The notes beneath the pieces are model-generated. The model did no database searches. It was not told where the DNA came from and saw only the letters and a program-made list of their open reading frames with translations. Made by a program: the position numbers and the translations under genes. From contig NZ_CP110680.1 in assembly GCF_028583725.1 (NCBI RefSeq), positions 620,001-684,000 of the forward strand: a stretch of DNA of 64,000 nt. Reading direction: 5' to 3'. Position 1 is the first letter of the stretch; every line of letters begins with the position of its first letter. Positions 43,870 to 51,835 of this stretch are shown piece by piece. Origin of the DNA: Cellulomonas fimi. GTDB lineage: Bacteria > Actinomycetota > Actinomycetes > Actinomycetales > Cellulomonadaceae.

Positions 43870-44673
43870 ATGGCAACGATGCCGGCAGTCGCACTGGTGA
43901 CCGGGGGGAACAGGGGCATCGGCCTCGGGATCACGCGGCGGCTGCTCGCCGACGGGTACGCCGTGTCGATCCTCGCCACGCGCGAGGAGCCGGCCGACGT
44001 CCTCGCCGAGCTCCGCGAGCTCGCCGGAGCCGACGACCTCGTGCGCTACGTCCGCGGCTCCGTCGCCGACCTCGACGACCACCACCGCTACGTCGACGAC
44101 GCCGTCGACGCGTGGGGCCGGCTCGACGTGCTCGTGAACAACGCCGGCGTCGCACCCACCGTCCGCGCCGACCTCCTCGAGGCCGGCGCCGAGTCGTTCG
44201 ACCGCGTCCTCGGCATCAACCTGCGCGGCCCGTACTTCCTCACGCAGACGTTCGCGAACCGCGTCCTCGCCCTGCGCGGCCCGCTCGACGCGCTGCCCGA
44301 GCCGCCCGCCGGCCCCGTCGCGACCGTCGTCAACGTGTCGTCCGTGTCCGCGACGACCGTCTCGACCAACCGCGGCGACTACTGCGTCTCCAAGGCCGGG
44401 GTCGCGATGGCGACCCAGCTCTTCGCGGCACGTCTCGCGCCCGAGGGCATCGTCGTCTACGAGGTCCGGCCCGGCGTCATCGCGACCGACATGACCGCGG
44501 GCGTCTCCGCGAAGTACGACGCGCTGTTCGAGGGCGGGCTCGCGCCGATCGCCCGCTGGGGCCGTCCCGCCGACGTCGCGGGCGCCGTCGCGATCCTCGC
44601 GTCCGGGCAGACGCCCTACTCGACCGGCGAGGTGTTCCACGTCGACGGCGGCATGCACATCCCGGTCCTGTGA
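43870..44673 (+). CDS. Short-chain dehydrogenase/reductase, 3-ketoacyl reductase type
   Basis: 267 residues of classical SDR type: cofactor motif TGGNRGIG (11-18), NNAG (90-93), serine in NVSSVSA (about 155-161), and Y171-x3-K175. Sugar-gene neighbours make a sugar or polyol dehydrogenase role more likely than fatty acid synthesis. The start is not fixed: ATG 43870 is used, GTG 43849 and ATG 43879 are possible. It is first in an operon with an FAD oxidoreductase and an SGNH hydrolase. Confidence 0.88.
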   Translation: MATMPAVALVTGGNRGIGLGITRRLLADGYAVSILATREEPADVLAELRELAGADDLVRYVRGSVADLDDHHRYVDDAVDAWGRLDVLVNNAGVAPTVRADLLEAGAESFDRVLGINLRGPYFLTQTFANRVLALRGPLDALPEPPAGPVATVVNVSSVSATTVSTNRGDYCVSKAGVAMATQLFAARLAPEGIVVYEVRPGVIATDMTAGVSAKYDALFEGGLAPIARWGRPADVAGAVAILASGQTPYSTGEVFHVDGGMHIPVL

Positions 44674-44690
44674 CTTCTCCGGTGACCGGC

Positions 44691-44757
44691 ACGACGAGCA
44701 GGCCGACGACGAGCAGGCCGACGACGAGCACCCCGACGAGCACCCCGACGACGAGGA
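44691..44757. repeat. 15-base minisatellite between SDR and FAD genes
   Basis: Units ACGACGAGCAGGCCG at 44691, 44706 and (variant) 44721, then shortened ACGAGCACCCCG copies, fill the 90-base gap up to the FAD oxidoreductase start. Confidence 0.75.
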
Positions 44758-44764
44758 CGCACCG

Positions 44765-46960
44765 ATGAGCGACACCACCCGCCACGAGCCCGAGACCGTG
44801 CGCATCGGCCACCACGACGTGCCCGTCGTCACCGCGCGGACCGTCGTCGTCGGTACCGGCTCCGCCGGGTTCAGCGCCGCCGACCGGCTCTGGGAGCTCG
44901 GTCACGACGACGTCGTCATGGTCGCCGACAAGGTCAACGCGGGTGCGTCCCGCAACGCCGGCTCCGACAAGCAGACGTACTACAAGCTCACGCTGTCCGG
45001 CGGCGACGGCGACTCCGTGCGCGAGATGGCCGAGACGCTGTACTCGGGCGGCGCGATGGACGGGGACAACGCGCTCGCGGAGGCCGCGCTGTCCGCGCGC
45101 GGGTTCCTGCGCCTGTGCGACCTCGGCGTGCCGTTCCCGCAGAACCGCTTCGGGGAGTTCATCGGCTACAAGACCGACCACGACCCGCGCCGTCGCGCCA
45201 CGTCCGTCGGGCCCTACACGAGCCGGTCGATGGTCGAGCAGCTCGAGAAGAAGGTGCACCGCAACGGCACCCGGATCTTCGACGAGTGCCGCGTGGTGGA
45301 CGTCATCGTGCGCCCGGTCGCGGATGCGACGAGTGCATCCGCGGACGGGGTCCCCGTCGACGACGGCGCGACCGCCGCCGAGCGGGAGACCGAGGTCGTC
45401 GGCCTGCTCGTGCTGCGCACCGACGTCCCGCACGACGGCTCGCGCTCGCCGTTCCTGCTGTTCCGCTGCACCACCATCGTCTACGCGACCGGCGGCCCGG
45501 CCGGCATGTACGCGACGCGCGTCTTCCCGAACGGCCAGTGGGGCGCGTCCGGGGCCGCGTACCGCGCGGGCGTGCACGGCAAGAACCTCACCGAGTGGCA
45601 GTTCGGGCTCGCGTCGACGCACCCGCGGTGGAACGTCTCCGGCACGTACATGCAGGTCGTCCCGCGGTTCGTGTCGACCGACCGCGACGGCGGCGACGAG
45701 CGCGAGTTCCTCACCGAGGCCATCGGCGACTACGGGCGACTCATGTCGCTCGTCTTCCTCAAGGGCTACCAGTGGCCGTTCGACATCCGGAAGGCGCTCG
45801 ACGGGTCGTCGCTGATCGACCTGCTCGTCTACCGCGAGACCGTCCTGCGCGGGCGGCGCGTGTTCCTCGACTTCCGCCGCAACCCCGTCCAGGAGACGTT
45901 CGACCCGAGCGCCCTGTCGCCCGAGGCGTACGAGTACCTCGACCGGGCGGGCGTCCTGTTCGGCACGCCCATCGAGCGCCTGCGCCGCATGAACGAGCCC
46001 GCCTACCAGTTCTACCTGCAGAAGAACCCGTACGTGGACCTCGAGACCGACCTGCTCGAGGTCGACGTCTGCGCGCAGCACAACAACGGCGGGCTCGTCG
46101 TCGACGCGTGGTGGCAGTCCAACGTCACCGGCTTCTTCCCCGTCGGCGAGGCGGGCGGCGCGCACGGCGTCTACCGGCCCGGTGGCGCGGCCCTCAACAG
46201 CGGCCAGGTCGGCGCGACACGCGCGGCACAGTTCATCGCGGCGCGCCGGTCGGTCGACCCGGTCGCGGTGCCCGACTTCGCGGAGGCGGCGGCGCCCGTG
46301 CTCGACGGTGCGCTGGACCTCGTCGCGCGCGCCTCGGCACGCGCCGCGTCGGGCGTGCCCGACAACACCGGCGACCTGCTGCGCGACGTCCAGGTGCTCA
46401 TGAGCGCCAAGGCCGGGCCCGTGCGGTCGGCCGCGTCGATCCACGAGGCGCTCGTGCAGGTGCACGAGTGGCTGTCGTCGTACTCCGACCTGGTCACGGC
46501 CGACGCGTCGTCGCGACGCTCCGTCAACCGCACCTTCCTGGTCCGCGACATCCTCACCTCCGCATACGTCTACCTGTCGGCGATGGCCGACTACGTCGCG
46601 CACGGCGGGCGCTCCCGCGGCTCGGTGCTCTACAGCGACCCGGAGGGCACCCTGCCGCACGTGGGCTACGGCCCCGCCGCCGACGAGGAGCTCGACCTGC
46701 CCGAGGTGTTCCGCTTCCGCCTCGACGGCGGCGCGCTCGACGACGTCGTCCAGGAGACCGGGTGGCGGCCGCCCGCGGGCGGGACGCCCGGCGTCGACTG
46801 GACGCCCGGCGTCGACTGGAAGCCCGTCGTCGAGCGCAAGGACGACGACCCCGCCGGCCTGCCCGTGTTCCGCTGGCGCCCCCGACGCCCCATCCCCGAG
46901 GACGACGACTTCTTCGAGAACGTGTGGCGCGAGTTCCGTACGCACGGGAACGTCTTCTGA
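44765..46960 (+). CDS. FAD-dependent oxidoreductase of succinate dehydrogenase/fumarate reductase flavoprotein type
   Basis: 731 residues. The N-terminal FAD site is TVVVGTGSAGFSAADRL (26-42), the NAGSDKQTYYK and GGDGDSVREMAET segments follow, and a long FAD_binding_2 domain runs to about 470 with VGEAGGAHGVYRPGGAALNSGQVGA as the second FAD block. The C-terminal part (about 500-700) is helical and differs from true SdhA; covalent-FAD histidine and fumarate-reductase arginines are not evident. Such enzymes probably oxidise sugar or cyclitol derivatives. Cotranscribed with the SDR before it and the SGNH hydrolase after it, which starts on the stop base. Confidence 0.78.
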   Translation: MSDTTRHEPETVRIGHHDVPVVTARTVVVGTGSAGFSAADRLWELGHDDVVMVADKVNAGASRNAGSDKQTYYKLTLSGGDGDSVREMAETLYSGGAMDGDNALAEAALSARGFLRLCDLGVPFPQNRFGEFIGYKTDHDPRRRATSVGPYTSRSMVEQLEKKVHRNGTRIFDECRVVDVIVRPVADATSASADGVPVDDGATAAERETEVVGLLVLRTDVPHDGSRSPFLLFRCTTIVYATGGPAGMYATRVFPNGQWGASGAAYRAGVHGKNLTEWQFGLASTHPRWNVSGTYMQVVPRFVSTDRDGGDEREFLTEAIGDYGRLMSLVFLKGYQWPFDIRKALDGSSLIDLLVYRETVLRGRRVFLDFRRNPVQETFDPSALSPEAYEYLDRAGVLFGTPIERLRRMNEPAYQFYLQKNPYVDLETDLLEVDVCAQHNNGGLVVDAWWQSNVTGFFPVGEAGGAHGVYRPGGAALNSGQVGATRAAQFIAARRSVDPVAVPDFAEAAAPVLDGALDLVARASARAASGVPDNTGDLLRDVQVLMSAKAGPVRSAASIHEALVQVHEWLSSYSDLVTADASSRRSVNRTFLVRDILTSAYVYLSAMADYVAHGGRSRGSVLYSDPEGTLPHVGYGPAADEELDLPEVFRFRLDGGALDDVVQETGWRPPAGGTPGVDWTPGVDWKPVVERKDDDPAGLPVFRWRPRRPIPEDDDFFENVWREFRTHGNVF

Positions 46961-48558
46961 TGTCCACCACGACCACGCCCGTCGGGTCCGCGCCCACCGA
47001 GTCCGCAGAGTCCGCCGGGTCCGTCACGACCGCCGCCGTCGCCGGGTCCGTCACGACCGCCGCCGTCGCCGGGTCCGTCACGACCGCCGCCGTCGCCGGG
47101 TCCGTCACGACCGCCGCCGTCGCCGGGTCCGTCACGACCGCCGCCGTCGCCGAGTCCGTCACGACCGCCACGCCGGTCTCGTCCGTCGCGCCCGCCACAA
47201 CCGCCTCGGCCGTCGCGGCCCTGCCGGTGGTCCTGCCCCTGCCCGACGACCGGGTCGAGGTCCGCGGCGCCGCCTGGCTCGAACCCACCGATCGCGGCCT
47301 GCTGCCGCACCGGCTGCCCGCGTGGACGCGCGCGCAGTTCCCCGACCGGTTCGTCGCCCTGTGCGACGAGCAGCCCGCGGGAGTCCGGCTCCGGCTGCGC
47401 ACCGCCGCCACGCGGCTGCGGCTCGACGTCGACGTGCTGCGCGTCGCGGTCGACCCGCAGCCGCCCGCCGACCCCCAGCCGTTCGACGTGGTCGTCGACG
47501 GCGAGCTCGTCGAGCAGCCCGCCGGCTGGGGCGTGGCCTCCGGGGGCGGCGTGGTCGAGCTCGAGCCGCGGCACGGGACGACCGTCGAGCGGCCCGGCGC
47601 GACCTCGTCGGTCGACCTCGCCCTGACGGCCGAGCGCGCGGTCGACGTCGCCTCGCCCGCCGCGGTCCTAGCGCGTGTCGCCCCACCCGCCGAGGGCGTT
47701 GCCTCGCTCGCCGACCGGCCGGCCGACGGGGCCGGCGTCGTGCGCGACGTCGAGGTCTGGCTGCCCTACGGCGAGGTCGTGCGGCTCGTCGCGCTGCACG
47801 CCGACGCGCCCGTGCTCGCCCCGTCGCGCACCGCCGGCCGGCGCTGGGTCCACCACGGGTCGTCGATCAGCCACGGCGCCGCCGCCGACCGGCCCACGGG
47901 GACCTGGCCCGTCGTCGCCGCCCGCACGACCGGCCTCGACCTCGTGAACCTCGGCATGTCCGGCAACGCGGTGCTGGACCCGTTCGTCGCCCGCACCCTC
48001 CGCGACGCAACCGCCGACGTCATCTCGGTCAAGCTCGGCATCAACGTCGTCAACCACGACGCGATGCGGCTACGGGCCTTCGTGCCCGCCGTCCACGGGT
48101 TCCTCGACACGATCCGCGAGGGCCACCCGACGACGCCGCTCGTCGTGGTGTCGCCGCTGCTGTGCCCGCTCGTCGAGGACACGCCCGGCCCGACGTTCAT
48201 CGACCCCGCGTCGCCCGCCGGTGCACCCGTCTTCGCGACGCGCGGCCGGCCCGAGGACGTCGCCGACGGACGCCTGACGTTGCGCGTGATCCGACGCGCG
48301 CTCGCGGACGTCGTCGCCGCGCGTCGGGCCGCCGGCGACGATGCGCTGCACCTCGTCGACGGGCTCGACCTCTACGGCGCCGACGACGCGGTCGCCCTGC
48401 CGATGGCCGACCTGCTGCACCCCGACGCGCCCGCGCAGCGGCTCGTGGGAGAGCGGTTCGCGGACGTCCTGCGAGGGCTGCTGGGCTTCGCGACGGCCCC
48501 GACGTGCGAGACCGACGCGTCGCCCGCGAGCGACGCGACGGGCGCGCGAGGCCGCTGA
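46960..48558 (+). CDS. SGNH/GDSL hydrolase with N-terminal 9-residue repeats
   Basis: 532 residues; ATG overlaps the FAD gene stop by one base (TGATG). Residues 19-63 are five copies of AGSVTTAAV plus a diverged sixth. A beta-rich domain (about 90-280) precedes the SGNH domain: VHHGSSISHG (Ser near 301), VNLGMSGNAVLDP (block II Gly), KLGINVVN (block III Asn) and the C-terminal MADLLHPDA with the Asp/His pair. The order fits the SGNH-like family with a CE2-like N-terminal beta domain, i.e. carbohydrate acetylesterases. No signal peptide is present, so it would act inside the cell, perhaps removing acetyl groups from imported pectin oligosaccharides (inference). Confidence 0.8.
   Translation: MSTTTTPVGSAPTESAESAGSVTTAAVAGSVTTAAVAGSVTTAAVAGSVTTAAVAGSVTTAAVAESVTTATPVSSVAPATTASAVAALPVVLPLPDDRVEVRGAAWLEPTDRGLLPHRLPAWTRAQFPDRFVALCDEQPAGVRLRLRTAATRLRLDVDVLRVAVDPQPPADPQPFDVVVDGELVEQPAGWGVASGGGVVELEPRHGTTVERPGATSSVDLALTAERAVDVASPAAVLARVAPPAEGVASLADRPADGAGVVRDVEVWLPYGEVVRLVALHADAPVLAPSRTAGRRWVHHGSSISHGAAADRPTGTWPVVAARTTGLDLVNLGMSGNAVLDPFVARTLRDATADVISVKLGINVVNHDAMRLRAFVPAVHGFLDTIREGHPTTPLVVVSPLLCPLVEDTPGPTFIDPASPAGAPVFATRGRPEDVADGRLTLRVIRRALADVVAARRAAGDDALHLVDGLDLYGADDAVALPMADLLHPDAPAQRLVGERFADVLRGLLGFATAPTCETDASPASDATGARGR
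47014..47175 (+). repeat. 27-base in-frame minisatellite in the SGNH gene
   Basis: Five identical 27-base units begin at 47014, 47041, 47068, 47095 and 47122; a sixth, diverged unit begins at 47149. The unit length keeps the frame, so copy-number change alters only the length of the N-terminal spacer. Confidence 0.9.
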
Positions 48559-48641
48559 GCGCCCTCGGCTGTCTCGCCGGCGGGCGGACGCTCGCCGAGG
48601 CGGTCTTGCGAACGGGAGAGTTCGCGCCACGGCGTGATCGT

Positions 48642-48698
48642 GGGTCCACGGGTGTCATGCGAGTCCACGGGTGTCACGCGAGCACACCGGTGTCACGC
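48642..48698. repeat. Three 19-base tandem repeats
   Basis: Copies at 48642-48660, 48661-48679 and 48680-48698 share (G/A)(C/T)CCACGGGTGTCA(C/T)GC with small changes in the third. Confidence 0.75.
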
Positions 48699-48710
48699 GA
48701 GCCGGACGCG

Positions 48711-48757
48711 CGACGGCGGTGCGCCGGAGGGACCCCTCCCCGGGCGCACCGCCGTCG
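48711..48757. terminator. Bidirectional terminator
   Basis: Perfect 14-base arms CGACGGCGGTGCGC (48711-48724) and its complement (48744-48757) with a 19-base loop separate the convergent SGNH and isomerase genes. Confidence 0.7.
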
Positions 48758-48849
48758 TCGTCACGTCACCCAGGTCGGCGGGCGACGCGACCCCGCACCC
48801 TGCTCGGGAGCCCGCTCGGGCGGCCTGCTGGACCGTCCGAGCGGAACCG

Positions 48850-49950
48850 TCACAGGTGCGGCAGCACGTGCCGGACGTACCGGTCCGCCATTGTGGCGAG
48901 CGTCTCGTCGCCCGGCGCGGACCACACGTCCTCGTTGAAGATCTCCACCTCGACGTCGCCGGTGTATCCCGCGTCGCGGACCCACCGGGTGATCGTCGCG
49001 AAGTCCACGTACCCGTCGCCCACGTGCCCGCGCGACAGCAGCGGGTCCGACGCGAGCGGCAGGATCCAGTCGCACACCTGGTAGCCCGCGATCCGGCCGC
49101 CCGCACCGGCGCGGGCGATCTGCCGCTGCAGGTCGGGGTCCCACCACACGTGGTAGGTGTCGACGACGACGCCCACGACCTCCGCGGGGAACGGCTCCGC
49201 GATGTCCAGCGCCTGCCCGAGCGTCGAGATCACCGCCCGGTCCGCCGTGAAGATCGGGTGCAGCGGCTCCAGCACCAGCCGGACCCCGTGACCGGCCGCG
49301 AACGGCGCGAGCTCCCCGATCCGGTCGGCCACCCGCTGCCGCGCGGCGACCAGGTCGCGCGCCGGGTCGTCCACCGGGTCATCCGTCCGTGCGTCGCCAC
49401 CCGAGCGGGACGAGCCACCCGCCGCGCGCGCGGCCGTCGGTGCGCCGGGCTGACCGGAGTGCGCGGACCCCGCGCGCGCCGTCGCCGCGCCGGGCAGGGG
49501 CACGTGGGCCGGGTAGGGGAGCGCGGGACCTCCCGGCGCGCTCGCCGCGGGCAGGCCGCCCACGACCATGACGAGCTCGCGCGTGCCCAGCGTCGCGGCC
49601 TCGACGATCGCCCGACGGTTGTCGTCGAGCGCCGCCTGCGCAGCCGCGTCGTCGTCCGTGGTGAGGAACCCGCCGCGGCACAGCGACGACACGCGCAGGC
49701 CGGCGCCCTCGATGATGCGGGCGGCCTCCGCGGCGCCGACCTCCTGCACGCGGTCCCGCCAGGGGCCGATCGACGACAGCCCGGCCCGCACGGCGCCGTC
49801 GACGGCCTCGCGCAGCGTCCAGCGCTTCGTCGTGGCCGTGTTCAGCGACAGCCGCGACAGGTCGGCGGGCGTCGTGCCCGTCGGGGCGGCCTGCGCGTCG
49901 TGCGCGTCCTGCACCACGCCCGTGCCTTCCGCGGCCACGTCGGTCGTCAC
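48850..49950 (-). CDS. Sugar phosphate isomerase/epimerase family protein
   Basis: 366 residues of the AP-endonuclease-2/xylose-isomerase-like TIM barrel family. Metal-ligand regions are visible in LVLEPLHPIF (Glu), VVVDTYHVWWDPDL (Asp, His), QVCDWILPL and VEVEIFNEDVW (Glu). A low-complexity insert of about 45 residues (near 150-195, rich in Ala, Gly, Arg and Pro) interrupts the barrel and is unusual. The GTG overlaps the stop of the upstream oxidoreductase (GTGA). Members of the family isomerise or epimerise free or phosphorylated sugars, and some act with Gfo/Idh/MocA partners on 3-keto sugars or inositols. Confidence 0.82.
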   Translation of the reverse strand: MTTDVAAEGTGVVQDAHDAQAAPTGTTPADLSRLSLNTATTKRWTLREAVDGAVRAGLSSIGPWRDRVQEVGAAEAARIIEGAGLRVSSLCRGGFLTTDDDAAAQAALDDNRRAIVEAATLGTRELVMVVGGLPAASAPGGPALPYPAHVPLPGAATARAGSAHSGQPGAPTAARAAGGSSRSGGDARTDDPVDDPARDLVAARQRVADRIGELAPFAAGHGVRLVLEPLHPIFTADRAVISTLGQALDIAEPFPAEVVGVVVDTYHVWWDPDLQRQIARAGAGGRIAGYQVCDWILPLASDPLLSRGHVGDGYVDFATITRWVRDAGYTGDVEVEIFNEDVWSAPGDETLATMADRYVRHVLPHL

Positions 49951-51110
49951 AGCGTGATGTCCGGGACCGGGAGGCGGCGCCCCTCGGCCGACGACTGCAG
50001 GCCGAGCTCCGCGAGCTGCACGCCGCGCGCGGCCGACAGCAGGTCGAACCGGTGCGTGCGCCCGGCGGCGACGTCGCGGAGGAACTCCTCCCACTGGAGC
50101 TTGAAGCCGTTGTCGAGGTCCGCGTTCGCCGGGACCTCCAGCCACTGGTCGCGGAACGGCTCGGTGACCGGCAGGTCCGGGTTCCACACGGGCTTCGGCG
50201 TGTGCGCCCGCTGCTGCGCGACGCAGTTGCGCAGGCCTGCGACGGCCGACCCGTGCGTGCCGTCGACCTGGAACTCCACGAGCTCGTCGCGGAACACCCG
50301 GACGGCCCACGAGGAGTTGATCTGCGCGATCACCGGGTCACCGCCGGGCGTCTCGATCTCGAAGATCCCGTACGCCGCGTCGTCGGCGGTCGCCGCGTAC
50401 TCGCGGCCCTGCTCGTCCCACCGCGTCGGGATGTGCGTGACGGCCTGGGCGTTCACCGTCTTCACCTGCCCGAGGATGCCCTCGAGCACGTAGTTCCAGT
50501 GGCAGAACATGTCGACGACGATGCCGCCGCCGTCCTCCTTGCGATAGTTCCAGCTCGGCCGCTGCGCCTCCTGCACGTCGCCCTCGAACACCCAGTAGCC
50601 GAACTCGCCGCGCAGCGACAGGATCCGGCCGAAGAAGCCCTCGTCGACGAGCCGGCGCAGCTTGACCAGGCCCGGAAGGTAGAGCTTGTCGTGCACGACC
50701 CCCGCCGTGACGCCCGTGGTCTCACGGAGGCGGGCGAGGTCGATCGCTTCCTCCAGCGTCTCCGCCGTGGGCTTCTCCGTGAAGATGTGCTTGCCGGCCT
50801 TCATCGCCGCCGTGAGGGCGGCGTACCGGCGGGAGGTGACCTGCGCGTCGAAGTAGATGTCGACCGTCGGGTCGTCGATGAGCGCGTCGGCGTCGGTGGT
50901 CCAGTGCTCGACCCCGTGCAGCTCGGCGAGCTCCCGCACCTTGTCCGCGTTGCGGCCGACGAGGATCGGTTCGACCTGCAGGCGCGTCCCGTCCTCGAGC
51001 GTCACGCCGCCCTGGTCGCGGATCGGCAGGATCGAGCGGACGAGGTGCTGCCGGTAGCCCATCCGGCCGGTGATGCCGTTCATGGCGATGCGCAGGGTGC
51101 GGGACGTCAT
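49947..51110 (-). CDS. Gfo/Idh/MocA family oxidoreductase
   Basis: 387 residues. The Rossmann part is atypical at the start (LRIAMNGITGRMGYRQHLV, closer to NxxTGRMG), with a 20-residue loop before VEPILVGRN; FTEKPTAET holds the EKP motif and DMFCHWNYVLEGI the histidine region. Its size and loop match a subgroup found with sugar isomerases in actinobacteria. Start ATG 51110; a GGAAAGCGCTTTCC-type operator lies 41 bases upstream. It forms a two-gene operon with the isomerase. Substrate unknown. Confidence 0.83.
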   Translation of the reverse strand: MTSRTLRIAMNGITGRMGYRQHLVRSILPIRDQGGVTLEDGTRLQVEPILVGRNADKVRELAELHGVEHWTTDADALIDDPTVDIYFDAQVTSRRYAALTAAMKAGKHIFTEKPTAETLEEAIDLARLRETTGVTAGVVHDKLYLPGLVKLRRLVDEGFFGRILSLRGEFGYWVFEGDVQEAQRPSWNYRKEDGGGIVVDMFCHWNYVLEGILGQVKTVNAQAVTHIPTRWDEQGREYAATADDAAYGIFEIETPGGDPVIAQINSSWAVRVFRDELVEFQVDGTHGSAVAGLRNCVAQQRAHTPKPVWNPDLPVTEPFRDQWLEVPANADLDNGFKLQWEEFLRDVAAGRTHRFDLLSAARGVQLAELGLQSSAEGRRLPVPDITL

Positions 51111-51803
51111 GGTCGCTCCGAGGTTCAGGACCGCGTTGTCGGTCGGAGAGGGAATGCGCTTTCCAGCGTAGCGCACGGCCCGTGCGAGTCAAGTGCCCCA
51201 TGAGCCGGAGTCCGACGGCTCGGCGACCACCCGGTGCGCCGCACCGGCGAGGGCGATCCGTCACGTCGCTCCTGCGACGGCGTGCGGGCACCGCACCGCG
51301 CCGCGGGCCATCACCGCGACGCGACCGTCGCCCGGCCCTCCTCGGACGTCGGCGGGCGTACGCAGACGCACCCGTCGGATCGCCTGTCAGACGCCGACAA
51401 GCAGGTGCGCGGGCGCGCTCGTCGAGTCGTCCGTCAGACGCCAGTGAGCGGGTGTGCGGCGGCTCGTCGGGTCGTCCGTCGGACGCCGGTGAGCGGGTGA
51501 GCGGGTGCGCGGGCGCTCGTCGGGTCGTCCGTCAGACGCCGGTGAGCGGGTGCGCGGGCGCTCATCGAGTCGTCCGTCGGACGCCGGTGAGCGGGTGCGC
51601 GGGCGTTCGTCGCGTCGTCGCAGACGCCAGCGAGCGTGACCGGGTTCGCTCGTTCGGTCACCCGTCGGACCGCAGCGAGCGTGTGCAGGTGCGCCCCGTT
51701 CGGTCGTCCGTCAGACGGCAGCGAGCGTGCGCCAGGTGCGGCCCGTTCGGTCGTCCGTCAGGCGGCAGCGCGCGTGCGCAGGTGCTGCCCGTTCGGTCGT
51801 CCG
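51111..51803. other. Repeat-filled intergenic region (693 bases)
   Basis: No credible gene: apparent open frames here only read through repeats. The first 60 bases are the promoter and operator of the minus-strand oxidoreductase; from about 51370 onward the region is a diverged tandem array. Confidence 0.75.
51151..51164. promoter_or_regulatory. GGAAAGCGCTTTCC-type operator, site 6
   Basis: GGAATGCGCTTTCC, one mismatch from the consensus, 41 bases before the Gfo-isomerase operon start. Confidence 0.65.
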
Positions 51804-51835
51804 TCAGACGGCAGCGAGCGTGCGCAGGTGCGCCT
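51370..51835. repeat. Diverged 46-base tandem repeat array
   Basis: About nine units with the core GTCGTCCGTCAGACG recur roughly every 46 bases (cores near 51426, 51471, 51524, 51569, 51615, then 51703, 51750 and 51796). Two subtypes exist: one ending GTGAGCGGGTGCGCGGGCGC, the other GCAGCGAGCGTGCGCAGGTG. The last unit runs into the 3' end of the reductase gene, whose stop codon lies in the core. Confidence 0.8.

Larger units (their letters stand above)
48559..48849. other. Convergent intergenic region (291 bases)
   Basis: No gene seen. It contains three 19-base copies around GTCCACGGGTGTCACGC (48642-48698) and a strong terminator hairpin, described separately. Confidence 0.7.

Noticed and set aside
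51370..51835. Possible CRISPR array
   Set aside because: Units are contiguous diverged tandem copies without unique spacers, and no cas genes are near.
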